Origin: Odontesthes bonariensis
Taxonomy: Eukaryota > Chordata > Actinopteri > Atheriniformes > Atherinopsidae
Assembly (NCBI RefSeq): GCF_027942865.1
Contig: NC_134529.1
Coordinates: forward strand, 29,758,760 to 29,822,759
Direction of reading: 5' to 3'
DNA: 64,000 nt
A program made the position numbers and the translations under genes. Shown one piece after another: positions 11,601-23,600 of the stretch (positions are counted from its first letter, which is position 1; the number at the start of each line of letters is the position of its first letter). The notes beneath the pieces are model-generated. The model did not search any database and was not told where the DNA came from. It saw only the letters and a list, made by a program, of their open reading frames with translations.

Positions 11601-14600
11601 TGTGAAAAGCCAAGTTGAACACACCGCCTGATAACCGGCGTAAGACTGCCGTCGTTTCGCTGCCGCCACGCCACGCTCTGGTCTGAAATCGGCCTAATGA
11701 GTTGGACTCTAGATTTAAAAACTGGATAGCCAAAGGAATAACAACATTTTACTCAATAACAGATAAGGGACAGTTAAAAAATGTTCAAACTTTAAAAGAA
11801 AAATATGATTTGGAAAAGCAAGACTTCTATAGGTATCTACAACTACGTCATTATTTTGACCAAGTTACTAAAAAATACCCACCAGATATGGATGACCCAG
11901 TGCTAAAAGAAATTTTAGGAGCCTATATGTCAAAGTTAAACAAAGGTATTATATCTAGACTGTATAAAGGCTTCATGACAAAAAAATCTCCCTCCATAGA
12001 GTATGTTAAAAAATGAAGGTCATTTTGAAATCTCAAAGGAGGAATGGTACAACTATTGCATCTTTCAATGGAAATGCACCAACTCGTATACATGGAGAGA
12101 ATTTGGATGGAAATGTCTAATTAGATTTTTTATTACCCCAAAGCAGAAAACACACTTCACAGGAGAGGATTTAAGGTGCTGGAGACTGTGTGGGAGCCAG
12201 GATGCAAATCACTGGCATATATTCTGGGATTGTCCAGTCATAAGACACTTCTGATTAGAGATACACAAAATTTTGGAAAGTATATTTAATGTTGCTCGGT
12301 TTCTTGATTATTTTATTTAATTGTTTAAAGAAACCCAGATGTTGATGTCCCAACATACCATGTACATTTCTGTTACATCCCTCTGTTCTTTTTATTTTAA
12401 TAAAAAAAAGAAAATGGGAAAAACAAAAAGGAGTCAAAAGTTTATTTGAAGCTTGTAAACTGTTCAGAAGTCAGACAAATGGAATATTTTTTTTAGTTTT
12501 GTGCTGTTTTTTATTACTAAAGCGGGTTAGGGTTGGGTTAAATCAGTACTGCCCCCAAGTCAACTGCGAGGGGAATCTGGAGCGGCGTTTCAAAACGGTA
12601 CACAGGAGCTACCAGAGAGATTTCCCCGCAAAAACGCCTTTGCGCGCCACAAAAGTGCGGGATTAGAAAGCACAGCTTGCAGCACGGCAGTCAGTCTTCA
12701 CCAAACCGAAGATCCAGGGTAAGGCCGCAACTATTGCTTCCTATCGAGTCAGTCACGTTCTGCTGAACACAAGAAGCCATTCAAAGACGGTGAAATTATG
12801 AAGGAAGCCTTTCTGGAGGCAGCGGATAGCCTTTTTGATGACTTTAAAAATAAAACAGAGATCGTGAAGGCTATTAAAGAAGTGCAACTCTCCCGCAATA
12901 CTACCACAAGGCGATGTGAGGGAATGGCTGTGGATGTGGAGGAGCAACTGAGGAAGGATACGGGGACGTGTGAGTGCTTTTCCCTCCTGTTTTCATCAGG
13001 ATGATTTTTGAAGACATGAGCACCAAGAAAGAGCTGCTCACCATTTGGCCATTAAAAGGACACACCAGAGGTGAGGATGTTTTCAATGCCTTCATGGGAT
13101 TTGTTAGAGAGACAAAACTGCCGCTCTTCAAGCTAATCTCCATCACAACTGATGGGGCGCCTGCTATGTTGGGCTGCACCAGTGGGTTCATTGCACTGTG
13201 CAAAGACAGTGAATGTTTCCTGGATTTCCTGAATCATCATTGTTTAACCCATTGACGCCGGTTGTTGCATAACGCAACATTGTCCCTAACGCCGGTTGTT
13301 GCATAACGCAACATTGTCCCTAACGCCGGTTGTTGCGTAGCGCAACATTGTTCATTTATCATTATTTTCAAGACGCATGCAGCATGTAATGCACAATAAT
13401 TGGTTCAAATACACAGGTGTGTGTTTTTTCGATTTTTCAAGACCATGTGACCAAAAATATGTTATGTGATTCGTCGACAATAACACGTCAAACAATGTCA
13501 ACGTCAAAAAAATAAATAAATAGTGCGTTTGTAGCTAATTTGACAGCTCGGTTACAATGGCTGCGGTTAACGAGACACACTGTGACAGCGATGGAAGTGA
13601 TCTGGAGTTGGAAGGGAATGATCAACAGAATTTATTAGAGGAAGATATAGTAGGAGATGTGCCGGAAGATCCCTTAGATAAAGAGCAGGAGTGGAATTTG
13701 TTTGGAGAGGATGAGGACGAGGAATTTGTTGGCTTTCAAGTTGACTGGCAGACTGCTGGATTTCGCCCCCGACGTCAACAAAAGTTTACTCGCACACCGG
13801 GGCTGAAGGTGCCAATATCTGAAGATGCGAGTCCTTTAGATGTGTTCTCGCATATTTTCAGTGATGAAGTTTGGGATATGTTGGTGACAGACAAACTTAT
13901 ATGCGGATCAGGCGCGCGGCCACACACCATCCAATTCGAAGTAGAGCCCCGTGTCAAAGCAGGAGATGAAATCTTTCATCGGTCTTTGCCTAACTTTTGG
14001 AATAATCAAACTACCAACTCGCCGGGATTACTGGAGGCAGAGCAAGTGGCTGTATCAGACAAATGTAGCCCGAGTGATGGCACGAGATCGTTTCGACATG
14101 ATCTGGAGGTAATTATTTATTCTTGCGCTTCATTCTGACGACTTCTCATTCTTATTTGAGTGGCGTTGCCTTTATGTAAAAAAAAAAAGAGAGCCCGGTG
14201 CGAATTACTACAGTATGACAACTATGATGTTTTAGAAGTCGTGTCACTGAAGTTTACAGTATAACTGCACATTGCAAGATATATTGCAGGTTTTTTTTTA
14301 TCATTCATTATTATTGCTGATATTATTATTTTGCAATGACGTCTCTATCATGGCCAGTAATGTAGCTGAAGTGGTGCCTACTACTACTACTACTACTACT
14401 AATAATAATAATAATAATAGTAATGATGATTAGTTATAGTATAGTAATAGTAGTATAATAAATAGCAGCATTGGGTATTATCCTGAATCATAAAGCAAAA
14501 CTACATGAACCAAATGTCCAACATTGATATAAAAAAAAGTAATACAATCCAGCCAGCGAAAAAAAATTGAATTTTGAATCTTCACTCATATTTTTAGATA

Positions 14601-17600
14601 GCTACATCTCCAAGACAACACTGATCCTGCAGTGGACAAGTCAGACAGGCTATGGAAACTGCGGTGCTTCTTGGACCTCCTCTTGAACCAATACCAGGCC
14701 CTTTATGAGGTGAATGGTATTGTGACCGTGGATGAGTCCATGGTAAAGTACAAAGGGCGGCTGGCCTTCCGGCAGTACCTCCCCATGAAGCCAGTCAAAT
14801 GGGGAGTGAAGGTATGGGTCATGGCAGAAAGTACAACTGGCTACGTCACCAGCTTTCAGGTCTATACGGGGGCCATTGAGGGCAAGGCGGAGCTCAACCT
14901 GGCGCACCGTATCGTCACCGACCTGGTCAGCCCATACTATGGTCAGCCCATAATATGGATCACACCTGTCTGTTTACATGGACAACTTTTACACCAGTGT
15001 GCCCTTGCTCGTTGACCTGAACGTGAGGGGGGTTGAGGCTTGTGGCACGGTTCGTGCAAACAGAAGGGGCCTACCAAAAAACAAAGAGCTCAGCAAGCAG
15101 GCTGGCATGGCTAGGCATCAGTATCGGGTGGCTCAACAGGATAAGCTGACCTTGTGTGTGTGGCAGGACACCAAGGCAGTGATGGCCCTGTCCAACCACC
15201 ATGACCCCATGGCTTTGGGGACTGTGAAAAGGAGGGTCGAGGATCAGCGTCAGGTGGAGGTTGAGGTGCCAGCCTGCCTTGCTGACTACCAGCAACATAT
15301 GAAGGGTGTAGACCTGCTCGACCAGATGGTAGGGTACTACACACTGGAACACAGGTCTTTGAAGTGGTGGAGGAGGCTGTTTTTTTTATTTTTTGTCCGT
15401 CACATGCGACAATTCCTTTGTGGCAACCAGATCTGCTGGAGGAGATGCCTGGAAATACAGGAAGGTTGGCTACAAAGCCTGGTTGGAGGACTTGACGATG
15501 GAGCTGTGCGTCCCCGTGACCAAAAGAAGTGCTCCCCACCAGCTGCTCCCCACCAGCCCATCTACATCTACAGCTTCTACTGTGCATGATCTGGCCAAGA
15601 TCAATGAAAAAAGAAAGACTTGCAGGGAGTGTGCCAAAGAGAACACCAAGCGCCCAGGGACTACACTGATGGGATGCAGGCTGTGCAATATCCCCCTGCA
15701 CCGCGAGTGCTTCATGCACCACGCCCTGAGAAAATAATGTTGTGTAGTAGTGGGCAGGTGTGTGTGTCTGTGTGTGTTTGTGTGTGTATTAACTCATCTT
15801 TTTCATTTTTTTAATGAAAATGTGTTGGTGTTAATGCTGAGTGAACATGATAGAATAAAAGCAGAAAATTTAACCTTTTAAATGCAACTTATTTCATGTC
15901 TATGTGTTTCAGAGGCTGAGATATTGAATTTTTCTTATGTGTTTTCAGTTAATTTTCTTTAGTTAAAAAAACCCTCAGGCATTGGGGACCCTTTCTAAAA
16001 ACTGGCTTAGGCATTGAGCAGCCTTTTTTGCAGGTGCTTTAGGCGCCAATGGGATAATTCACCAGCCAGCGTTGTGTGGAAAGATTTTAAATATGAAAGA
16101 AGTGATGGATACTGTGATGAAGATTGTGTGTTCAGTTGGTGCCAGGAGTCTGCAGAGAAGGCTTTTCCATGCTCACTTGGAGGAGAATGATGCTGAGCAC
16201 ACAGACCTGCTGCTTCACACGGATGTTAGATGGTTAAGCAGAGGTAAACCTTTGGCCAGATTGACAGAGCTGCAGCCTGAAATCAAGGACTTCCTGAGGC
16301 TTTCAAAACATGTGGATTACCATACAAAGCTAGAGGACCACCAGTGGCTTTTAGACGAATCTTTCCTCACAAATCTCACTGGCGAGCTCAATGAATTAAA
16401 TTTAGAGCTCCAGGGTAAAGATGTTTTGAACATGATGAGTTCAGTGAACACGTTTAAAAGCTACAGCTGATGTCCAGCAGGCTGCAGCTGGTAACCTGCA
16501 CAGCTTCCCTCACATGCAAGCACAACTACAACATCAAGGTAAAGGTGTGACACAGCTGGACAGTGCACGTTATGAGGAGCGTGTTCAGAGCATCTCGTCA
16601 GAGTTTGAGAGGCGTTTTACTGACTTTGCATCCATCGAGCCTGTAGCCAGCTACATGTCTTATCCATTTGGTGCAAGAATAGATGTTGATGACATTGCCG
16701 CCAAAGTCGAATCACTTTTCGGCCTGGAAAGCTCCGCTACTGAGGATGAGATTCTGACATTGAGATCAAAGCCAGATCAACATCCGCTCAACCTGGAGAG
16801 CATGTAGTGTTCTGGAAACTACTGGTGGAGGAAAGTATCCCACCTCAGAAGATGTGCTTTGAACCTGACAGCTCTTTTTGGATCAACTTATTTGTGCGTG
16901 TCTGCTTTCTCGCACATGAAAATCATTAAGTCCAAGTACATATCAACAATGACTGATGAAAATCATCAAGTCCAAGTACAGATCAACAATGACTGATGAC
17001 CACCTTGCAGCCTGCCTACGCCTTGCATCCAGCTCCTACACTCCTGACAAAGAGAAGCGGCCTCCTTCTCCCAGTGCCAGGTCTCCCACTAGGGTAGGAA
17101 GGGATTTCCAGCTGCTCTATGTGCCTTTAATTGCCCAAATAATAAATAAAGTTTTTAATTGAATTGAATTTCTTCAAACTCAGAGATCTACCTGTTTTGT
17201 ATCTGGTTTATTTTTCTGTTTGGTTCATATCAAGGTTAGTTTTGGTTAGTTGCTGCAGGCTGGAAATGATGTGTGTGGGTTTGCCATGTTGACACTGGAC
17301 TGGTAGATCTCGGGAGGTTGGCTACTTGGATCTTGGGTCAAAAAAGGTTGGGCCCCCCTGGGTTAGACCCTAACCCTTGGAAGAACTCAGGATTTTGTCG
17401 GCTGACACTTACCTTCAGGGCTTTGGGCTGTTTATGAGCAAGCTTGAACAAGTCATCTGATGCCAAGTGTGTTCTTCTTAATACAAAGTCAAATGACGGC
17501 CCTATCTCTTCCAGCTCGATCCGTGGTGTCCGACACCCAGACTTCTTTAACAGGCACCTGTAGTCACAAGAGCTGTTGTTGAGATGTCAGCAGAGAAAAT

Positions 17601-20600
17601 ATCAAACTGCCTTGTGTGTACTAAATTCACTCTAACTGGGATGTTAGCATGCTTTTTATCAAACCGTACCTGTAGCTGCGCAAATAGATCTTCCCTTCCA
17701 CGGCAGTGAAATGCAGCACATGTTCCAGACCGGCCAGTCGCACTGCAGACACAGTGGGGCCCCGGAAGAAGTCTGAAACACACAGCAGACATGTACAAGG
17801 CCTCAGACTAGCTGCCTAACGACATTATTCTCTCTACTCGTTCCGTATTGTGCAAACCTATTAGCAGACTCTTCAGGCGTTTGTGCTCGTTGTCTGTATC
17901 AAAAGCTTCTCCTGCAAACACAAGCATCGGTTTGGTCCCTTCAGGGCACTTGCTGGCCTGAAACAGAAAACCACAACTTTACACTCTGTAAGCTGGCAGC
18001 CAGCTGAGCTGAGCTGGTAATGATACCATGATACTGCGGACCGTGTGAGAAAACTTAGCACTTTGTCTGTACATGTAAGCTCAGCAGAATTCTCTGCACA
18101 GACGCGTCTTTAAGCTGCTTTAATGGGGATTCTGTGGTTCGAAAATCAGGATTTTATTAGAGCAGAGCGACCGTCTGGAAATGCTTTCAGTGAGCTGATT
18201 TTCAGGCCCAGTTTCTGACTAAAGAAATAGAAAAATATGTGAATGAGAGCAGCTTTATGTGGAATTCAGACGCTTTAATATACACTTAAATTAGCTCGGG
18301 CAGCTGTGGCACAGGAGGAAGAGCAGTTGAGTCCTGGCTTCTCCGGGCCACATGTCAAAGCCTCCTTGGGCAAGACACTGAACACTATGCTGCTTACTGA
18401 AGCATCCGTTGGTGCGTGAATGCATAGAAGGAAGCACTGTGCAGTGGCGTAACTCCCATTAGGCAAACCTAGGCATTTGCCTAGGGCCCCAACCAAATCT
18501 GTCTTTCATAGGGGCCCCCAAATCTGACCGTCCCAGCCAAAGTAAATACACAAAAAAACTAATGTTAATTTGTTACTTATGTAAAGTAAAAAAACATATT
18601 TCTATTTAAAAAAAAAACAGAAATATCAGCATAACACCGAACTAATGCCTAAATAATAATTGTCCAAGCACACATGCCCCCATCCATTGTGCATTGGACT
18701 AGTCCAGAATATGATGACGTAGCAATGTGCGACATAACGTGATTTCAAATCAAAGCGAGGGAACTGTATGCGACTCGGTGAAAAATGAAGCGGAGTTATG
18801 ATAGTGGTAATGCTAAAAGAAAGAAACGGACAGAGAACAAAAGAATTGCAGATGCACTGCTGAAAAAATGAGAGAATGAGACCTGATAAAGGGCAGGAAA
18901 AGCACATGAAGAAGAGATGAGTGAGACAGGTGTGAATCAGAGGAGCTTGAAGGCAAACCAGGGACACAGATGAAGAGTAACAGGGATACAGACAGAGAAA
19001 AAGAAGATAGGGAGAAAGAGAGAAGGTAATCATTCAAAAAACATTGATACTTGACTTGGATATTTATTTATAATGCTATATTTATTTATAATGCTCCATG
19101 ATTGACCAGAGGTCCGTTTCACGAAGCAGGTTTAGTGAAAACTCTGAGTTGGTTAACCCTGAAATCAGGGAAACTCTGAGTTTTCCGTTTCACAAAGGGA
19201 GGTAACTCAACCCCGAGAAAGAGGGCTAACTCTAGCCTGTTTCACAAAGAGAGGTAACTTAACCTCACGGTCAGTTACCGTAGTAACAGACTCTGAGAGA
19301 CTCTCAGACGCGCGAAACTACCAGGGCGGCACGGTGTGGCAGCCGCCACCCCTGAAAAGGGGTCTGCCACCCCAGTGCGAGGGAGTGTTTTTTTTTTTTT
19401 TTCAATGCGAGTGAGAGTGTGCAGGCAATACAATAACTCGTGCACCATGCGCGTTTCGACTGCGCCGGCACGAGAGAGAGAGGGGTGTGAGAGGTTGCTT
19501 GTGAAACCTGTGCGTGTCTGTCCAAAGTGATGCTCTGTTCAACGAGCGTTCAGGGCGACTGCCTGTCAGAGGGCGCGCTGATTGGTTTAGTCAGCAAAAT
19601 AAGCCAAAAACGTTCGATGTGGGAGGGCTTCGATTTACACTCTGACAGTCACCTAAGTTACCACACAAAACTGTGCATCCTGCCAAATGGCAGAGGGTGA
19701 ATCCTCGAGTAAAAAACAAAAATATAAGACTCATTTTACAGCAGAATATACTATAGGCCTATATCCATGTCTAGAGAAGGTGAAGAATGATGACACCTTG
19801 CGAGGTGCACTGTATGCAACAGTGACTTCAGTATTGCCCACAGCGGACTTAATGACTGTAAAATATGTGGAGGTAGGTGAACACACCATCATCTGCATTT
19901 TATTTCTGTAGGTTAAATGCTGTTATAAAATAAAGCAAAACGTATCAAATACTTATTTGAAGTATCAATACACATTTAGTTACTAAATTGTGTAGGCCTG
20001 TATCTAACTAGCCAGCTACAGTATCTAACTATCTATATCCAGCCTGTCTAAGCCTTTTAAAAAATCCCCAATTCAATATGTTGATATATTGTTGTTATTC
20101 TGTACACATACACTCACAAAATACTTTGGCAGGCAGGCCTTTGAGGGAGGGCTTTACTTCTAGGATAATGCTGGAATTTTGTAAAGTGCTGGGAAGTCCT
20201 CAAATTTCTAAATCATTCCTATGGCTTGATTTTGCTTTCAAAGCAAACACTGAACCACTGTTATTCCTGTCCACACACAAAATCTTTTCGTTGGTCCTTT
20301 AATTGGTAAATGTAAATGGTGGTTTTACTCATGTCCATTTTGTATTTTAGTTCTGTTAAGCATAAGATCATTTTGTATCTCTGGCAGTGAAAACATTATT
20401 TGATTTTCACATGTAACTTACTTGTGTCATGGAAATTCTAATCTCTCTCTCTCTCGTGCTCTCTCTCTCGTTTGATCTGAATAATAAACATATAATTTTG
20501 GCAAATGCTGGAGAAATCTGAAACTGATTTTACTGTGGAGAGTTGATACCATTGTTAGTGGCAGTGCAGTATTGGTTTATTGCGATTCTTTAATCTCAAT

Positions 20601-23600
20601 TTAAAGTAAGGGTATTGGGATAGTAATTTGTTTTATGTGTGTATTGAAAAAATGAGGGCCCCATGTCTATATTTTGCCTAGGGCCCCAAAATGGCTAGAT
20701 ACGCCCCTGGCACTGTGCTGCCCATAATGACCAAGCCGTGCTGTGTGAGTGAGTGAATGGGTCAGTGTGGCCTGTAGTGTCAAAGTGCTTTAAGTGGTCA
20801 GCCAGACTAAAAGAAGTCCTATACGAGTACAGTCCATTTAGGTAACTGCCCATAAGATTCTTGTTGAGCGCACAAGAGGGATTCAAAGTGAAGAGAAATA
20901 TGAACACCATGTGGTAGTAATTAAACTGATTTCCATTTGGGTAAATGCAAATGTGGTCGAGATAAATCAGATTTTTTTTCAGCTGAGCTTCAGCCTCTTA
21001 CCAGAGTTTGGCTGAACAGGAACATATAAGCCACTACTACGTGCTGTTGTGCTCCAATCCCAGCAGCTGATGGAAGATTTATACTAATGTCACGTCTCTA
21101 ATTAGTCTCTGGTTGCTCAGTCTTACAGCACAAACAGAAACACAGTGAAGTTAAAAACCTTTCATCACTCCCGTTTGTGTGTGTGCTCATTCACTGAGAT
21201 CAGCAGGAGTTTCTGCTAATGTTTTACAGACAGGCCATTTCCCCTGCTGCTGGTCCACAGCAGTGTTCAAGGAGCTGACAGCCATGTGCAGCAGCAGCAG
21301 TAACAGAGTTAATACCGCGGAAATAGGTTTCAATTAGAGACAATACCTTTATCTCACTCAGGGAGACGTACTTCTCGATTCCAAGTTCGATCATATCCAG
21401 CACGTGGAAGTCAAACAGACGACCTGCAAACAGGCAGAAGAAAGAGTCATGAGCAGCAGCTGAGCTGGAGGCCTCAAAGATGAACCACTGCAGAACAAGC
21501 TTCTGCTTCCTCTGAATACACAGAGAGCAGTGGACTCGTGCTGATGACATGGCTCTGCGATACGGCCAGGCACAACCGTCACGTCAAATGACCAAATGTG
21601 GAGTACAGGACACTAACTGCAATATGTTGCTGAGTTACACAGAAGGAAATCTTGACAGTTCAGGTTTTCTATGACCAACATACCGAACATGTTAATAAAC
21701 CATGAGGTTACACATCAGGTTAGAGCAGCGGTTCCCAAACTGGGGGCAGAGCAATTGCAGGTGAAATGCATGAATCCATCAATAATTGACAGTGCTACAG
21801 TAACATGGACAAGTTTTGATGGGGCTCCCACATAAATGCAAACCAGAGGATGAAGCATTGCCAAATGTGCTTCCATGGCAAAGAAAAGCAGATATGACGA
21901 CATGCATCTGGCCTTTGGCTTCACCTGCACAGCGGTGGGGAATGAGGAGAGACCGCAGTGTGTCGTCTGTCTTAAAGCACCAGCTTGTGACAGCTTGAAG
22001 CCCAACAAGCTAAGATGCCACTTGGAGACAAACATCCAGAGCAGAGAGGAGCTAGTTGAGTTTACAGACAAAGACCCGGAAACTGCCGTGCTCAGCTAGC
22101 CTGGGCGAAAGCCGACTGTTGACTCTGTCAAACAGTCTGGGAAAACCCAAGAGGAATCCGTTTCCATGGAGGGCGGGACCTTACCCAGCAACTTAAATTC
22201 ATTTGAGTAACGGAGTTCCCTTAACCAATCATAATGTTTAGAAATGATGTTGGTTATGCGCCGAGGTTCATGCTTACTCTCGCGAGGCTCTAGCTCGCGA
22301 ATCACGCTTCCCACATCCGCTTTCATTATACCGGTACCATTTGAGAAATCAAACTTTTCCCAAAGCCAGTTGGAAGGAGAGCTACGACATCCTTGCCACT
22401 AACAAAATTGACGAGGCATTCCTCTTGCTCTCATTTTAATTGTGTAATGATCTCCAGAGTTGAGACAACTTCATGGATAGCTTCTAGCGTTTCTTCTTCC
22501 GTCGCCATGTTTATTTCCGCTGCGGTTGAACTACAATTATATGGACTACAATGGACTCCGCGCGTGAGTTCTGCGTCACCACTCTCAACTGTTTGCTGAT
22601 TGGCAAAACACTGAGCGAACCGAGGTAGGGGGATTTGGCCAGACTATGTGCGGAGCCAAAATCTTTGGGCGGAAGTATGTAGGATGGCGTCGCCAGGCTA
22701 GTGCTCAGCAGCCATTTCTTACTAAAGCTGCATCCGTGCTGGCAGATGCTCAACCCGCCTCAGATAAAAGTGCCCACAGCAACGGAGGAATTGATACTTC
22801 CCTGTGCTGTGGACATGCTTTCAGCCATGCTCGATGACTGCAGCCCACACTTTAAATAATTACACTGTAAAGGCTGGTTGTTGTTTATTTCTCATTCTAA
22901 AACAAGCTGTCATGGCAGTTTACTTTATTCTTTAAAGGGAAGTTTAGATTATTACAATGGGTGAAATAAATCAATTCAAAACCAGAAACTCTTTTCAGAG
23001 AAAGTTTGGGAACCCCTGGGTTAGAAGGAGTGAGCGGTAATGACAGAGGCACAAAGGGCTGAAAAAAAAAAAAAGAAAGGCTGGTGTACACTAAAACCTT
23101 CCCAGTATGAAGCCCCTCCACTCAGCCACAAAGGTTTCAGAAAATCCTTTCTCTCCAGCATTATTTAAATGGTCTAAGGGTGGATAATGATTTCCCACTG
23201 TCAAAGGGTTATTATTAAACTCAGTCACTGAATAGTTTATGAGACTGTTGCCTTGATCTGAAGCCATTTTGACCAGCAGCTGGTAGCAACACATTACTAC
23301 CACCACAAGATGGCAGAGATGCACAGAGCCGTGTGCTGACCACCACTAAAACATGACAGGGGGGTCCGATACAAAGCATCTGCCACTCTTAGATGCTAGC
23401 GGTGCTCCACTAAGAGCACCAGACTACAACTTTGACAGGTCCAACCGTAAAGACAATGGTACACGGAGTCAGAAACTCCACACCAGCTGGTGTTTGGATG
23501 TTAACCTTTCGGACTCACCAAATATGAGATTGTTGGGCCGTTTCTTATTGTGGGAGCCGAAGAGAAAAAGAGAGCAGTCTGTCTTCTTAGAGAAAAACTC

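Larger units (their letters stand above)
9178..12426 (+). mobile_element. 5'-truncated L1/Tx1-type LINE with 16-bp target duplication
   Basis: A 3.25-kb insertion flanked by the perfect direct repeat AAAGGAGTCAAAAGTT (9162-9177 and 12427-12442) and ending in an A-rich tail, as expected of target-primed reverse transcription. It carries the reverse transcriptase and C-terminal part of ORF2 on the plus strand; the endonuclease and ORF1 are missing. It sits in the last rpf2 intron, antisense to rpf2. Confidence 0.9.
13248..16053 (+). mobile_element. piggyBac element in a TTAA site
   Basis: Inserted at TTAA (13244-13247) inside the hAT transposase; the right-hand copy reads ATAA (16054-16057), one mutation from TTAA. 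Termini are CCCATTGACGCC at the left and CCCATTGGCGCC on the opposite strand at the right. Length 2806 bp. It contains a broken piggyBac transposase and three subterminal hairpin repeats at the left end. Confidence 0.9.
12798..16807 (+). pseudogene. hAT transposase, split by piggyBac and frameshifted
   Basis: The left part reads 12798-13004 (MKEAFLEAADSLFDDF...) and 13011-13243 (IFEDMSTKKELLTIWPLKG, LISITTDGAPAMLGCTSGF, LDFLNHHC). After the piggyBac insertion the same reading resumes at 16058 with HQPALCGKILNMKEVMD, then LLHTDVRWLSRGKPL and ELNLELQGKDVLN, and a further piece at 16514-16807. The D and W/R landmarks of the hAT RNase-H-like fold are visible (TTDGAPAM, TDVRWLSRG). Frameshifts near 13000 and 16465 and the insertion make it dead. 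The remaining dimerisation region after 16807 is degenerate. Confidence 0.85.
12544..17360 (+). mobile_element. hAT element interrupted by piggyBac
   Basis: Contains a hAT transposase related to GTF2IRD2/SCAND3-type proteins, split by the piggyBac element at 13248-16053. The right end reads ...AAAAAGGTTGGGCCCCCCTG, a typical hAT terminus. The putative left end is CAGTACTGCCCCC at 12544. Flanks GGTTAAAT (12536-12543) and GGTTAGAC (17361-17368) match in 6 of 8 positions, a plausible aged target duplication. The left boundary is less certain than the right. Confidence 0.75.
18298..20840 (+). mobile_element. tRNA-headed SINE split by a hAT element
   Basis: The left half (18298-18441) has the GGCAGCTGTGGCACAGGAGG head and the TCCTTGGGCAAGACACTGAA core common in fish SINEs. 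The right half (20718-20840) has the GTGAATGGG...AAGTGCTTTAAGTGGTC tail ending GTACAGTCCATTTA. The halves are separated exactly by the 2268-bp hAT at 18442-20709 plus one TSD copy. Confidence 0.8.
21726..23018 (+). mobile_element. hAT element (ZBED/FAM200-like), internally deleted
   Basis: Termini CAGCGGTTCCCAAACT and, on the other strand, CAGGGGTTCCCAAACT. Flanks GGTTAGAG (21718-21725) and GGTTAGAA (23019-23026) differ by one base. It keeps only the transposase N-terminus and is itself interrupted by the 604-bp element at 22097-22700. It lies between rpf2 exons 5 and 6. Confidence 0.87.

Noticed and set aside
14140-14630. An intron in the piggyBac transposase
   Set aside because: The missing stretch removes conserved core residues, and the resumed frame is preceded by an in-frame stop; deletion with microsatellite growth explains it better.
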